Assembly: GCF_016863495.1 (NCBI RefSeq)
Contig: NZ_BOOZ01000007.1
Span: 124,001-188,000 of the forward strand
Source of the DNA: Micromonospora andamanensis
GTDB taxonomy: Bacteria > Actinomycetota > Actinomycetes > Mycobacteriales > Micromonosporaceae
Direction of reading: 5' to 3'
Length of the DNA stretch: 64,000 nt
Shown: positions 15,495 through 24,925 of the stretch, piece after piece
How the letters are laid out: every line of letters starts with the position of its first letter
Position numbering within the stretch: position 1 is the stretch's first letter
The notes under the pieces: model-generated
The model's database searches: none
The model's input: only the letters and a program-made list of their open reading frames with translations
Told to the model about the DNA's origin: nothing
Position numbers and translations under genes: made by a program

Positions 15495-16616
15495 CTACCT
15501 GTCGACCTGGTCCGGCCCGCCGGGGGCGGCAGCGCCCGGTTCGCCGCCACCGAAGGCGGCGGTGTCGCCGCCCGAAGCGGTAGGGCCGTCCGTCCCGGAC
15601 GGGGCAGCCGGTGCCTGCGGTGTCTCCGGGACGGTCGGCGAGGCCGCCTGGTACGGCAGATACCCGGCCGGATCCGGGCCGCCCACGGCACCGGGAACGG
15701 GATACCCGGGCACCGCATACCCCGCACCGGGCACGCCATACCCGGGCGGCACCGGATAGCCGGCCGGCGGCGGATAACCAGGCGGAAACCCGGGCTGCGG
15801 TGGGTACCCCGGCGGCACCGGGTAGCCGGGAGTCATCGGATAGCCGAGCGGCGCGGGGTAGGCGGGATAGCCCATCGGCACGGGATAGCCGACCAGGTGG
15901 GCGTTCGGGATGTCGCCCCCGGCCGGCGGCCAGCCCGCCGGCGGCTCGGCACGAGGCACGAACCACCTGTGCGCCGGCGGCAACGCCAGCAGCAGCACCA
16001 CCGCCGCCGTGAGCAGGAACACCAGCAGCACGCCGAGGCCCGCCAGCGGGAAGAGCAGGTCGAACGGGCTCGGCTGGCCGTAGAGCGCCTCGGCGAAGTC
16101 CGACTCCTGCCAGAAGTCGTCGCCCGGTGGCGGCACGTCCTCCGGGTAGGTCTCGTCGACGTACGGTTCGTCGACATACGGTGCGTCGGACACCGCGACC
16201 GCCAGACCGAACGGGATCATGAACGCGCCGATGCATCCCTGGACGGCGCAGAGCAGCAGTTGCAGGCCACCGGCCACGAAGACCATCGTCCGGGCGGTGT
16301 TGCTGCCCGCGCGTACCCGGGGCGCGGTCAGGCCCAGCCAGAGCGCCAGCAGCAGGGCGGGCACCCCGAGCACCGCCGTCATCGTGAGGCTGCTCCAGCG
16401 TTCCGCGCGTACCTCGCCCGGGTCCGCGTCGGGCACCCGCCGCACGGCGCGGTCGATCGCGGCATCCCACTGAACCGCCTCGATCACCAGCAGGGCGATC
16501 AGGCCGAGCAGGATCAGCACGGTGGCGAGTTGCAACCAGAAGGCCACGGTGACGGTGCCGGGGCGGGGCGGACGGGGCGGGGGCACGGCTGCCGGTGCTT
16601 CGGCGGTCGCGGTCAT
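15495..16616 (-). CDS. multipass membrane protein with long GYP-repeat tail
   Basis: A 373-residue protein. Four hydrophobic segments (FWLQLATVLILLGLIALLVIEAV, LTMTAVLGVPALLLALWLGL, TMVFVAGGLQLLLCAVQGCIG, LAGLGVLLVFLLTAAVVLLLAL) are followed by a tail of ~130 residues made of GYPVP/GYPAYP-type repeats, about fifteen in number. Between segments 3 and 4 is an acidic loop with VDEPYVDETYPED. It is the largest of three similar proteins in this neighbourhood. ATG at 16616 (MTATAEAP). Function unknown. Confidence 0.75.
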   Translation of the reverse strand: MTATAEAPAAVPPPRPPRPGTVTVAFWLQLATVLILLGLIALLVIEAVQWDAAIDRAVRRVPDADPGEVRAERWSSLTMTAVLGVPALLLALWLGLTAPRVRAGSNTARTMVFVAGGLQLLLCAVQGCIGAFMIPFGLAVAVSDAPYVDEPYVDETYPEDVPPPGDDFWQESDFAEALYGQPSPFDLLFPLAGLGVLLVFLLTAAVVLLLALPPAHRWFVPRAEPPAGWPPAGGDIPNAHLVGYPVPMGYPAYPAPLGYPMTPGYPVPPGYPPQPGFPPGYPPPAGYPVPPGYGVPGAGYAVPGYPVPGAVGGPDPAGYLPYQAASPTVPETPQAPAAPSGTDGPTASGGDTAAFGGGEPGAAAPGGPDQVDR

Positions 16617-16685
16617 ACCGCGGACGGTACGGGCCGACCGCAAGCCCCGGCAGCACCGTTCAGGTGGACCCGAACGGCGTACGGA

Positions 16686-17066
16686 TCATGCGTCGCCGAG
16701 CCGCTCGGCGGCGTACTCCCCGACGGTGGTGCTGCCCATCACGCAGCCCGTCATGGTGTTCAGTTCGGCCTCATCCCCGCGCAGCGTCGTCCAGGCCGCC
16801 CGCCCGACCGCCGGATCGAGCCGCTCCAGCAGGGTCGCGGCGTACACCCGACCTGCGGGGGCACCACTGCTGAGCAACCGGTCGAGCAGGTCGCGTACCT
16901 CCTCGGGGTGGTCGGCCACGGCCGCCGCGACGCGTTGGTACGCCTCGGTCTCGGGCAGCAGCGTGCCCGCGATCCCGACCCCGCCGAACGCCAGCGTGTT
17001 GGCCCGGCCGAGGTCCGCGACGGCCCTCGCCAGCTCCGACTCCTTCTTGCGCCGTATCCCGAACAT
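16686..17066 (-). CDS. conserved hypothetical protein
   Basis: A 126-residue soluble protein beginning MFGIRRKKESELARAVADLG. It is alpha-helical, with a central segment on a HEAT-like repeat pattern (VRDLLDRLLSSGAPAGRVYAATLLERLDPAVG). No family is recognised with confidence. It is the first gene downstream of the clpB terminator on the same strand and could lead the transcription unit of the membrane-protein genes (69-bp gap to the next). Confidence 0.65.
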   Translation of the reverse strand: MFGIRRKKESELARAVADLGRANTLAFGGVGIAGTLLPETEAYQRVAAAVADHPEEVRDLLDRLLSSGAPAGRVYAATLLERLDPAVGRAAWTTLRGDEAELNTMTGCVMGSTTVGEYAAERLGDA

Positions 17067-17080
17067 GTCTCCATCCTCGC

Positions 17081-17124
17081 CCCGGGCGTCCGCCGCCGCC
17101 CGTCGGAGGCGGCGGACGCCCGGG
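17081..17124 (-). terminator. strong hairpin terminator after clpB
   Basis: Perfect 17-bp stem (17081-17097 with 17108-17124) and a 10-nt loop, ten bases past the clpB stop. Confidence 0.85.
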
Positions 17125-17134
17125 CCGGCGCGGC

Positions 17135-19726
17135 TCAGCCGGAGGTGACCGACAGGCCGTCCTTGCTCTCCCGGAGGTCGACCCGGACCGTGTCGCCGTC
17201 GCGGACCTCACCGGCGAGCAGGGCCCGCGCCAACTGGTCGCCGATCGCCGACTGGACCAGGCGACGCAGCGGGCGGGCACCGTAGATCGGGTCGTACCCG
17301 TGCTCGGCGAGCCAGCCGCGGGCGTCCTCGGTGACGGCGAGCGTCAACCGGCGGTCCGCGAGACGCCGGCCCAGCCGCGCCAACTGGATGTCCACGATGG
17401 CCCGCAGGTCGTCACCGTGCAGGGCGGCGAAGACCACGATGTCGTCGAGCCGGTTGAGGAACTCCGGCTTGAAGTGCGACCGGACCACCGCCAGGACACC
17501 CTCGCGGCGCTGCTCTTCGGCGAGGGTCAGATCACTGATCACCGCCGAGCCGAGGTTCGAGGTGAGGATCAAGATGGCGTTGCGGAAGTCGACGGTACGC
17601 CCCTGGCCGTCGGTGAGCCGACCGTCGTCGAGCACCTGGAGGAGGATGTCGAAGACGTCCGGGTGAGCCTTCTCCACCTCGTCCAGCAGGATCACCGAGT
17701 ACGGCCGGCGCCGCACCGCCTCGGTGAGCTGGCCACCCTCCTCGTAACCGACGTAGCCGGGTGGGGCACCGACCAGGCGGGCCACCGAGTGCTTCTCGCC
17801 GTACTCGCTCATGTCGATGCGGACCATCGCCCGCTCGTCGTCGAAGAGGAACTCGGCAAGCGCCTTGGCCAGCTCGGTCTTGCCGACACCAGTCGGCCCG
17901 AGGAAGAGAAAGCTGCCGGTCGGGCGGTCCGGGTCGGCGACTCCGGCACGCGCCCGGCGTACCGCGTCGGAGACCGCGGCGACCGCCTCGGTCTGGCCGA
18001 CCACCCGCCCGCGCAGCGACTCCTCCATCCGCAGCAGCTTGGCGGTCTCACCCTCCAGCAGCCGGCCGGCGGGAATGCCGGTCCAGGAGGCGACCACCGC
18101 GGCGATGTCGTCCGCGCCGACCTCCTCCTTGAGCATCGCGCCGGCGGACTGGAGCCGGGCCAGTTCCTCCTCGGCGGTGGCCAGTTCGGCCTTCAGCGCG
18201 GGGATCCGGCCGTACCGCAGCTCGGCGGCGCGTTCCAGCTCGCCGTCGCGCTCGGCCCGCTCGGCCTCGCCACCGAGCCGCTCCAGTTCCTCCTTGGCGG
18301 TGGAGAGCTTGGTGATGTGGCTCTTCTCCAACTGCCAACGCTCGGAGAGGGCGGTGAGCTGCTCACGCTTGTCGGCCAGTTCCTTGCGTAGCCGTTCCAG
18401 GCGTTCGGCGGACGCCGCGTCCGGCTCCTTGGCCAGCGCCATCTCCTCGATCTCCAGCCGGCGCACCGCCCGCTCGATCTCGTCCACCTCGACCGGCCGC
18501 GAGTCAATCTCCATGCGCAGCCGGGACGCGGACTCGTCGACCAGGTCGATCGCCTTGTCCGGCAGGAACCTGTCGGTGATGTACCTGTCGGAGAGGGTGG
18601 CGGCGGCGACCAGGGCGGCATCGGTGATGCGTACGCCGTGGTGCACCTCGTAGCGTTCCTTGAGCCCGCGCAGGATGCCTATGGTGTCCTCCACGGTGGG
18701 CTCACCGACGAGCACCGGCTGGAAGCGCCGCTCCAGTGCCGGGTCCTTCTCGATGTGCTCGCGGTACTCGTCGAGCGTGGTCGCACCGACCATGCGCAGC
18801 TCACCACGGGCCAGCATCGGCTTGAGCATGTTGCCGGCGTCCATCGAGCCCTCGCCCTTGCCGGCACCCACGACCGTGTGCAGCTCGTCGAGGAAGGTGA
18901 TGACCTGCCCGTCCGAATTCTTGATCTCCTCCAGGACGGACTTCAACCGCTCCTCGAACTGGCCCCGGTACTGGGCACCCGCCACCATCGCGCCGAGGTC
19001 CAGCGAGACCAGCTTCTTGTCGCGCAGCGACTCCGGCACGTCACCGGTCACGATGCGCTGGGCCAGGCCCTCGACGATGGCGGTCTTGCCGACGCCCGGC
19101 TCGCCGATCAGCACCGGGTTGTTCTTGGTACGGCGGGACAACACCTGGATCACCCGGCGGATCTCGGAGTCCCGGCCGATGACCGGGTCGATCTTGCCGT
19201 CCCGCGCGCTCGCGGTCAGGTCCACGCCGTACTTGGTGAGCGCCTGGTAGGTCTGCTCCGGATCGGCGGTGGTCACCCGGCGGTCCCCGCCGCGCACCGT
19301 CGGGAAGGCCGCCACCAGGCTCTCCTCGGTGGCACCGGCGGCCTTGAGCGCGGCGGACACGGGTCCGCCGACCCGGGCCAGCCCGGCGAGCAGGTGCTCG
19401 GTGGAGGTGTACTCGTCGCCCAACGGGCGGGCGATCTGCTCGGCGGCACCGATGGCGTTGACGAACTCGCGGGCCAGGGTCGGCTCGGCGATGCTGGAGC
19501 CACGGGCAGCGGGCAGCGCGTCGACCGCCCGCTGGGTGGCCCGGCGCAGCTCGGCCGGGTCGGCCCCGACGGCGCGCAACAGGCCGGCAGCGGTGGAGCC
19601 CTCGGTGTCCAGTAGCGACAACAGCAGGTGCCAGGGCTCAACCGTGGCGTGGCCCCGCTGGTTCGCCAGGGCGACAGCGCCGGTGATGGTCTCGCGGCTC
19701 TTGGTGGTGAGGCGTTCGGTGTTCAT
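17135..19726 (-). CDS. clpB: ATP-dependent disaggregase ClpB
   Basis: An 863-residue Hsp100 that extracts polypeptides from aggregates with DnaK-DnaJ-GrpE. It has a Clp N domain (duplicated, residues 1-145), the first AAA+ module with GEPGVGKT (~205), the coiled-coil M domain (~400-520, with long heptads such as [22 protein letters not shown]) and the second AAA+ module with GPTGVGKT (~605) and [14 protein letters not shown] at 19726 ([12 protein letters not shown]). A HAIR operator lies 46 bp upstream, so it should belong to the HspR regulon with the dnaK operon in this window. Confidence 0.97.
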   Translation of the reverse strand: MNTERLTTKSRETITGAVALANQRGHATVEPWHLLLSLLDTEGSTAAGLLRAVGADPAELRRATQRAVDALPAARGSSIAEPTLAREFVNAIGAAEQIARPLGDEYTSTEHLLAGLARVGGPVSAALKAAGATEESLVAAFPTVRGGDRRVTTADPEQTYQALTKYGVDLTASARDGKIDPVIGRDSEIRRVIQVLSRRTKNNPVLIGEPGVGKTAIVEGLAQRIVTGDVPESLRDKKLVSLDLGAMVAGAQYRGQFEERLKSVLEEIKNSDGQVITFLDELHTVVGAGKGEGSMDAGNMLKPMLARGELRMVGATTLDEYREHIEKDPALERRFQPVLVGEPTVEDTIGILRGLKERYEVHHGVRITDAALVAAATLSDRYITDRFLPDKAIDLVDESASRLRMEIDSRPVEVDEIERAVRRLEIEEMALAKEPDAASAERLERLRKELADKREQLTALSERWQLEKSHITKLSTAKEELERLGGEAERAERDGELERAAELRYGRIPALKAELATAEEELARLQSAGAMLKEEVGADDIAAVVASWTGIPAGRLLEGETAKLLRMEESLRGRVVGQTEAVAAVSDAVRRARAGVADPDRPTGSFLFLGPTGVGKTELAKALAEFLFDDERAMVRIDMSEYGEKHSVARLVGAPPGYVGYEEGGQLTEAVRRRPYSVILLDEVEKAHPDVFDILLQVLDDGRLTDGQGRTVDFRNAILILTSNLGSAVISDLTLAEEQRREGVLAVVRSHFKPEFLNRLDDIVVFAALHGDDLRAIVDIQLARLGRRLADRRLTLAVTEDARGWLAEHGYDPIYGARPLRRLVQSAIGDQLARALLAGEVRDGDTVRVDLRESKDGLSVTSG

Positions 19727-19771
19727 GGGCTCCCCTGGATCGGTGTGTCCACTGGTACCGACAGAACCAGA

Positions 19772-19792
19772 GTTGAGCCTATTCCACTCAAC
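19772..19792. promoter_or_regulatory. HAIR operator (HspR site) upstream of clpB
   Basis: GTTGAGC-N7-ACTCAAC matches the HspR-associated inverted repeat CTTGAGT-N7-ACTCAAG with the correct 7-bp spacing. It lies between clpB and the divergent fic gene; clpB is a known HspR target in Streptomyces and Mycobacterium. Confidence 0.85.
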
Positions 19793-19838
19793 CTCTGCCA
19801 TGTGATCTACAGCACACTCACCGCAGTCGCGGCGAGTC

Positions 19839-19905
19839 GGAACTACCCAACCAAGTAGATAATCTATATATCGAGTTCGGTTCTTAGATAGTTTCTGGAG
19901 AGCGG
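19839..19905. promoter_or_regulatory. AT-rich promoter region of fic gene
   Basis: An A/T-rich patch unlike the surrounding ~70% GC DNA. It includes the palindrome TAGATAATCTA (19856-19866), TATATA immediately after, and TTCTTAGATAGTTT. It likely holds the fic promoter and perhaps an operator. Confidence 0.5.
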
Positions 19906-19912
19906 GAACGCG

Positions 19913-20989
19913 ATGCGGAGCTTCGCTGATCTGGACCACAGCATCGGTCACGTGCCGGGCACGATCGTGGCCGCCCTTCGTACCGTGGACGTGGGGCGCG
20001 GATCCGAGGCGCTGTATCGGGATCAACTGCCCGGTCTACTCAGCCATCTGGCCAACCGGGCACGGGTGACCAGCATCACGGCGTCGTCCGCGATCGAGGG
20101 CATCGTCGTCGCCGACCACGCCAGGGCGGATCGCATCCTGGCCGGACGGGTCACCAACCTCAGGAACCGCAGCGAACAGGAACTCGCTGGCTATCGCGAC
20201 GCGCAGGACTACCTCTTCCAACAGCCGTGGCAGCCGCTGAACCCAGGACTCCTGCTCCATCTGCACAAGCTGCTGTTCATGCATACAGCGAGCCAGGGCG
20301 GTCGGTTCAAGAGCGAAGACAACCTGGTCGTGGATCGCGCGCCGAGCGGCGAGCTAACCGTCCGGTTCCGAACCGTACGCGCCTCGGAAACACAGTTCTT
20401 CGTGGCCGAACTGATCGACCGCTACCTCGCTGAGATGGCGACGGACCGCCATCATCCGGTCCTCCTGGTCGGGCTGTTCGCCCTCGACCTACTCGTGGTC
20501 CACCCGTTTGAGGACGGCAACGGCAGGGTGACTCGGGCCGTCACGAACGCTCTTTTAATGGAAGCGGGCTACTCGGTCTCGCGCTACATCAGCCTTGAGC
20601 AGCAGATCGCCGCGAGCGCGGACGACTACTACCAGGCCCTGCTGGACTCCACCCACGGTTGGCATGACGGGCGGGCCAACCCCTGGCCATGGCTCAGCTA
20701 CTTCGTGGACATCCTGGCCACCGCGTACCGCACCTTCGCCGAACGTGCCGCCTACGACCGGGCGGACGGTTCCAAGCAGGAGCGGGTACGCGACTACGTG
20801 CTCAATCACGCGCCGGACACCTTCCGGATGGCGGACATCCGCACGGCACTTCCGGGCATCAGCGACCCCACAATCCGCGTCGTGCTGGACCGCCTGCGGC
20901 GGGCGGGCAGCATCGCCTCGGAGGGTCTGGGCAGGGCCGCGTCATGGCGACGCATGCCCACTGATCATTTCAGTCGCCCACCAGGTTGA
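19913..20989 (+). CDS. Fic family protein (AMP/UMP transferase fold)
   Basis: A 358-residue Fic protein. The catalytic motif HPFEDGNGRVTR starts at residue 197 and is intact (His and the anion-binding GNGR). An inhibitory alpha-helix motif SSAIEGI near residue 60 matches (S/T)xxxE(G/N), placing it in class II with the autoinhibitory helix N-terminal. The C-terminal ~90 residues are a winged-helix region (ERVRDYVLNHAPDTFRMADIRTAL). The fold adds AMP (or another nucleotide) to target proteins; the target is unknown. GGAG precedes the ATG. The last 20 bp overlap the convergent lipoprotein gene. Confidence 0.92.
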   Translation: MRSFADLDHSIGHVPGTIVAALRTVDVGRGSEALYRDQLPGLLSHLANRARVTSITASSAIEGIVVADHARADRILAGRVTNLRNRSEQELAGYRDAQDYLFQQPWQPLNPGLLLHLHKLLFMHTASQGGRFKSEDNLVVDRAPSGELTVRFRTVRASETQFFVAELIDRYLAEMATDRHHPVLLVGLFALDLLVVHPFEDGNGRVTRAVTNALLMEAGYSVSRYISLEQQIAASADDYYQALLDSTHGWHDGRANPWPWLSYFVDILATAYRTFAERAAYDRADGSKQERVRDYVLNHAPDTFRMADIRTALPGISDPTIRVVLDRLRRAGSIASEGLGRAASWRRMPTDHFSRPPG

Positions 20990-22103
20990 TCGCGACCCAG
21001 CTTCGCTCGGCGTACTGACCGGTGCCGAGCAGGACGCCCTGCGGCCCCACCGCGAACAGCGTGCCGTCGGGCAGCAGTCGGAGGGAGTGCTCGGCGGTGA
21101 CCGGCCAGGGCAGGTCCAGGTACCGGCCGCCGACGACGGCACCCGCGCCGCGTGGACTGATCACCGCCGCCGTGCTGCCACCCAGCGGCACCACCCGCCC
21201 TGACTCCGGGTGGCCCTCGGCGTACACCCTGAACCAGTTGCTACTGCCGGTGCTGCGCCACAGTGCCGGGAAGCCCGTCCGGTCGGGCCGCTCGCCGATC
21301 AGCCACCACTCGTCGGGGCGCAGCAGCAATCGGAGCACGCCCACCTCGCCGTCGGCCGACAGCGGTTCCCCCGAACGCCAACTCCGCCCCTCGTCCCAGG
21401 ACTCCGCGACGCGCGGCCTGCCGTCACCGGACAGCCCGGTCGCCACCAGCGGCGCGTGGAACTCGGTCCCGTCCGGTTTCCGGATCAGCGTGTCAGCGAC
21501 GGCGACCGTGTGTATCGCGGACAGCGGCGGCTGGGTGGGCAGTGGGCGCAGCCGGCGACCGTCCCACCGACCCGCTTTGCCCGATTCCTCGATGACCTGG
21601 AACCGTCCCTGAGTCGCCTGCCAACTGGCCGGAGCCGCTTCACCTGGACTGTGCCGGAAGGTCTCGCCGCCGTTCGTCGACGTCCACCAGCCGTGCGGCT
21701 CGGCCCAGAGGGCGAGCACCTCGACGGTGGCGTACAACTGCTGGTTCTCCGCCACCGGTTTCGGGTGGCGCAGCGACTGCCAGGACCGGCCTCCGTCGCC
21801 TGTCGACCAGAGCAGGGCGGGGCAGTCAGACCCACCGGGTGGGCGGCCGTCACAGGCGGCGAAGAGGGCGTACCCGCGTTCGGCGTCGACGAATTCGACG
21901 TACGGCTGGTCGTACCGCTCGGCAACGGCGAGGCGGGTGGTCCGGGTCTCCGCGACGGTCCTCGGGACCGGCGGCGGGGAGGCGCTGTCCGACAGCGTCG
22001 GCTCGGGTGCCGGCGCGGTCCGACGCACGTCGCCTATCGAACAGCCGGCAAGAGCCACCACCAGCGCTAACAGGGACAGCGAGCGGAGCTGACGCATGGT
22101 CAT
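20970..22103 (-). CDS. lipoprotein with BNR/sialidase-like repeats
   Basis: A 377-residue putative lipoprotein with signal peptide and lipobox LAGC (Cys near residue 21), then a Pro/Ser-rich linker. The rest looks like a beta-propeller with Asp-box/BNR-type motifs: STGDGGRSWQS, STNGGETF, SWDEGRSWRSG. Such repeats are structural and do not by themselves imply sialidase activity; no catalytic Arg triad is evident. It is expected on the outer face of the membrane. ATG at 22103 or 22097. Only 31 bp separate it from the divergent khtT-like gene. Confidence 0.75.
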   Translation of the reverse strand: MTMRQLRSLSLLALVVALAGCSIGDVRRTAPAPEPTLSDSASPPPVPRTVAETRTTRLAVAERYDQPYVEFVDAERGYALFAACDGRPPGGSDCPALLWSTGDGGRSWQSLRHPKPVAENQQLYATVEVLALWAEPHGWWTSTNGGETFRHSPGEAAPASWQATQGRFQVIEESGKAGRWDGRRLRPLPTQPPLSAIHTVAVADTLIRKPDGTEFHAPLVATGLSGDGRPRVAESWDEGRSWRSGEPLSADGEVGVLRLLLRPDEWWLIGERPDRTGFPALWRSTGSSNWFRVYAEGHPESGRVVPLGGSTAAVISPRGAGAVVGGRYLDLPWPVTAEHSLRLLPDGTLFAVGPQGVLLGTGQYAERSWVAINLVGD

Positions 22104-22134
22104 CCGGCCTCCGTCGCGAGAGTAGCCTGAGCGC

Positions 22135-22635
22135 GTGCGAGTACGTGTCGAACAGACGGCCTTACCAGGGATCGGCGTACGTCATGACATGATGACGGAA
22201 TCCGGCCGGCGGTTGGGGGTCGTCTCCCATCGCAGCGGTCGCCGCGACCTCGTCCTGTACGACGCAGACGACCCGGACGGCTGCTCGGCCGACATCCCCT
22301 TGACCGACGACGAGGCGGAGGCGCTCGCCGACATCCTCGGTGCGTCACTGATCCTCGGGCAGCTCTCCGGGCTGCGCGAGCAGGCCGCCGGGCTGCTCAC
22401 CGAGCAGATCCCCGTTCCGGCCGCCTCCGCCTACGTCAACCGGCCGCTGGGCGACGCGAAGGTACGCACCCGGACGAGCGCCTCGATCGTGGCGATCCTG
22501 CGCGCCGGAGAGGTGATCGTTTCACCGGGGCCCAGCTTCCGACTCGAAGCCGGCGACGTGCTCGTCATCGTCGGCAACCGGCAGGGCCTGGACGGCGCCA
22601 GCGCGATCTTCGCAGCCGACGATCCCGCCGGCTGA
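22135..22635 (+). CDS. KhtT-like regulatory subunit of cation:proton antiporter
   Basis: A 166-residue cytoplasmic protein. The N half (RVEQTALPGIGVRHDMMTESGRRLGVVSHRSGRRDLVLYD) is the KhtT-type AmhM/KhtT N domain, and the C half (SIVAILRAGEVIVSPGPSFRLEAGDVLVIVGNRQGL) is a TrkA-C domain that in KhtT binds c-di-AMP. GTG start at 22135. The gene ends 7 bp before the antiporter gene, forming a two-gene operon. Role: gates K+(Na+)/H+ efflux in response to pH or nucleotide second messenger (by homology). Confidence 0.9.
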   Translation: MRVRVEQTALPGIGVRHDMMTESGRRLGVVSHRSGRRDLVLYDADDPDGCSADIPLTDDEAEALADILGASLILGQLSGLREQAAGLLTEQIPVPAASAYVNRPLGDAKVRTRTSASIVAILRAGEVIVSPGPSFRLEAGDVLVIVGNRQGLDGASAIFAADDPAG

Positions 22636-22642
22636 GGCCCCG

Positions 22643-23854
22643 ATGCACGACTTCAGCAACCTGCTGGTCCAGGTCGGCGCACTGCTGCTCCTGCTCGGGC
22701 TGCTCGGCCGGGTCGGTCGCCGGGTCGGACTCTCCCCGATCCCGCTGTACCTGCTCGCGGGACTCGCCTTCGGCCACGGCGGGATCCTGGAGCTGAACGC
22801 CGGCGAGGAGTTCTTCGCCATCGGCGCCGAGATCGGCGTGATCCTGCTGCTGCTCATGCTCGGGCTGGAATACTCCGCCGACGAACTCATCGGCAATCTG
22901 CGAGCGGCCGCACCTGCCGGTCTGCTCGACGCGGTGCTGAACGCGCTGCCCGGCGCCGCGTTCGCGCTGCTGCTCGGTTGGGGCTGGACGGCCGCAGTGG
23001 TGCTCGCCGGCATCACCTGGGTCTCCTCCTCCGGGGTGATCGCCAAGGTGCTGTCCGACCTGGGCCGGCTCGGCAACCGGGAGACCCCGGTGATCCTCTC
23101 CGTGCTGGTGGTCGAGGACCTGGCCATGGCCTTCTACCTGCCGGTGGTGACCGCGCTGCTCGCCGGCGTCGGGGTGGTGAAGGGTGGCGTGGCGCTCGGG
23201 GTGGCGGTGCTCACGGTGATCGTGGTGCTTGTCGTCGCGCTCCGCTTCGGCAACCTCGTCTCCCGGACGATGACAGCCGACAATCCCGAGGCGCTGCTGC
23301 TCGGCGTGCTTGGGCTCACCCTCCTGGTCGCCGGGTTGGCCGCGAAGTTGCAGGTGTCGGCGGCGGTGGGCGCGTTCCTGGTCGGCATCGCGCTCTCCGG
23401 GCCGGTCGCCCACCACGCCACCGAGTTGCTGACGCCCGTGCGTGACCTCTTCGCCGCCGTGTTCTTCGTCTTCTTCGGGCTCGCCACCGACCCGGGGCAC
23501 ATTCCGCCGGTGCTGCTGCCCGCGCTGCTGCTCGCGGCGGTCACCATGGCCACCAAGACGCTTACCGGCTATCTGGCCGCCCGACGGGCCGGCATCGCCG
23601 AACCGGGGCGCTGGCGTGCCGGCCTGGCGCTGGTGGCGCGGGGCGAGTTCTCCATAGTCATCGCCGGGATCGCGGTGGCCTCCGGCATCGTCGCGCCGAA
23701 GCTGGCGGCGCTCGCCGCGACGTACGTCCTGATCACGGTCGTCACCGGGCCCATGCTGGCCCGGCTGCCCGACCTCGCCTGGTTCAAGGGGTGGCTACGG
23801 ACGCGGGCGGCGGCCCAGCGGGCCCGGATTGCCGCCGCTTCGAACCGGACGTGA
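22643..23854 (+). CDS. KhtU-like CPA2 monovalent cation:proton antiporter
   Basis: A 403-residue membrane protein with about 12-13 hydrophobic segments, of the Kef/CPA2 type. Conserved features include GLAFGHGG, LLLLMLGLEYSADEL, TWVSSSGVIAKVLSDLG, VVEDLAMAFYLPV (transport-site Asp) and LALVARGEFSIVIAG. It has no RCK domain, which fits the separate KhtT-like subunit encoded 7 bp upstream. It probably exports K+ or Na+ in exchange for protons, useful under alkaline or osmotic stress. Confidence 0.9.
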   Translation: MHDFSNLLVQVGALLLLLGLLGRVGRRVGLSPIPLYLLAGLAFGHGGILELNAGEEFFAIGAEIGVILLLLMLGLEYSADELIGNLRAAAPAGLLDAVLNALPGAAFALLLGWGWTAAVVLAGITWVSSSGVIAKVLSDLGRLGNRETPVILSVLVVEDLAMAFYLPVVTALLAGVGVVKGGVALGVAVLTVIVVLVVALRFGNLVSRTMTADNPEALLLGVLGLTLLVAGLAAKLQVSAAVGAFLVGIALSGPVAHHATELLTPVRDLFAAVFFVFFGLATDPGHIPPVLLPALLLAAVTMATKTLTGYLAARRAGIAEPGRWRAGLALVARGEFSIVIAGIAVASGIVAPKLAALAATYVLITVVTGPMLARLPDLAWFKGWLRTRAAAQRARIAAASNRT

Positions 23855-24026
23855 GCCTCGGACCTGCCGATTCGACCGGCCGGAGGACCCTCGCCGACCA
23901 AGAGATGCCGAATTGCTTCCCGTAGGGTCTACCGGTACTCACCGGTACCGCGTTAACGTGTCGCCCCAGCAGCCAGGGTTCGCGGTGGGCGTACGGCCCC
24001 CGCGGGCGAGAGCGGAAGGTTGGCCG

Positions 24027-24455
24027 GTGAGCGTGCAGGAGTCAGCGTTCCACGGCTTCGCCAACCCCGTCGACCCGACCCCGGCGGAGTTGCGAGCGTG
24101 GGCTTATCACCCGGATTCGGTCCCGTTGACGTCGATGCCGCCCGACTGGGACCTGCTGGTCTCCGGTGACCGGCTGGTGACGACGCTGTTCGATCTCGCC
24201 ATGGACACCCGTTGTCCGGCTCGTCGGTTCGCGCTGCACTGCCTCTACATCTACGCCGCCGACGGTATCCGGACGAACTTCCGGGCCCACCCGAAGCGTC
24301 GCTTTCGCAAGCTCGTCGACCAGGCCGAGCGCAACGGTGACGAGATGATGCGCACCTGGGCGCACAACAGTCGGGTACTGCTGACCCGGCCGGAGTTGTT
24401 CGTGTACCGGGAATGGTGCGAGGGCGGCCTGGTGCGGGAGAACCGCCGGCTCTGA
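24027..24455 (+). CDS. conserved hypothetical protein
   Basis: A 142-residue soluble protein starting with GTG (MSVQESAFHGFANPVDPTPAELR). Visible segments include WAYHPDSVPLTSMPPDWDLLV, a helical core FDLAMDTRCPARRFALHCLYIYAADGIRTNF, and basic RAHPKRRFRKLVDQAE. No known domain is recognised. I recall similar proteins in other Micromonosporaceae. AAGG lies about ten bases before the start. A hairpin terminator follows the stop. Confidence 0.7.
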   Translation: MSVQESAFHGFANPVDPTPAELRAWAYHPDSVPLTSMPPDWDLLVSGDRLVTTLFDLAMDTRCPARRFALHCLYIYAADGIRTNFRAHPKRRFRKLVDQAERNGDEMMRTWAHNSRVLLTRPELFVYREWCEGGLVRENRRL

Positions 24456-24464
24456 GCAGCCGAA

Positions 24465-24495
24465 CGGGCCGGGACCCCCCGTGGCTCCCGGCCCG
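24465..24495. terminator. hairpin terminator
   Basis: Perfect 10-bp arms 24465-24474 and 24486-24495, 11-nt loop, between convergent genes. Confidence 0.7.
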
Positions 24496-24510
24496 CACGT
24501 CGGCGGCTCG

Positions 24511-24747
24511 TCAGCGCGACCCGCCCCGCTCGCGACGGTGCTGGTCGCTGCGCACCTGGCCGGCACCACGACCGACCCGTGGGCTGTCCGTGGCGACCTG
24601 ATCGCCCCGGCCGCTGAACCGACCGGCCTTGATCTGGTCCGAGAACCGCCCCTTGGTGAGCCGGTCGAACCGCTGCCGGACGTTCTCAGCCAGGTCGTCG
24701 AGGCGGTGCTCCGTCTCCTCGGCCACCTTTCTCGCCGATTCCGTCAT
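24511..24747 (-). CDS. small hypothetical basic protein
   Basis: A 78-residue protein. The N half is an amphipathic helix rich in E/R (ARKVAEETEHRLDDLAENVRQRF); the C half is basic and probably disordered (ending SDQHRRERGGSR). GGGGGGAG lies four bases before the ATG, supporting expression. No family recognised. Confidence 0.6.
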   Translation of the reverse strand: MTESARKVAEETEHRLDDLAENVRQRFDRLTKGRFSDQIKAGRFSGRGDQVATDSPRVGRGAGQVRSDQHRRERGGSR

Positions 24748-24876
24748 GGCTCCCCCCGCCAGATCGGAGTCCGGATTGAGATGGTTTAGACCTGATTACT
24801 GAAGGCTAATCGAGACAACCCGTCCACCGCTCGGGTTTGCCGAAATGCGAGCGGACCAGACGCCGGAAGCAGGAAG

Positions 24877-24907
24877 GGGTGTGGCCCCAACTCTCGGGGC
24901 CACACCC
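24877..24907 (-). terminator. terminator of the dnaK-grpE-dnaJ-hspR operon
   Basis: Perfect 12-bp stem (24877-24888 with 24896-24907), 7-nt loop, 18 bases past the hspR stop and followed on the minus strand by CTTCCTGCTTCC. Confidence 0.85.
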
Positions 24908-24925
24908 ACATGTCACCGCGGCGCG

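Noticed and set aside
20970..22103. Sialidase
   Set aside because: Asp-box repeats alone are structural; no catalytic Arg triad or Tyr/Glu pair is evident.
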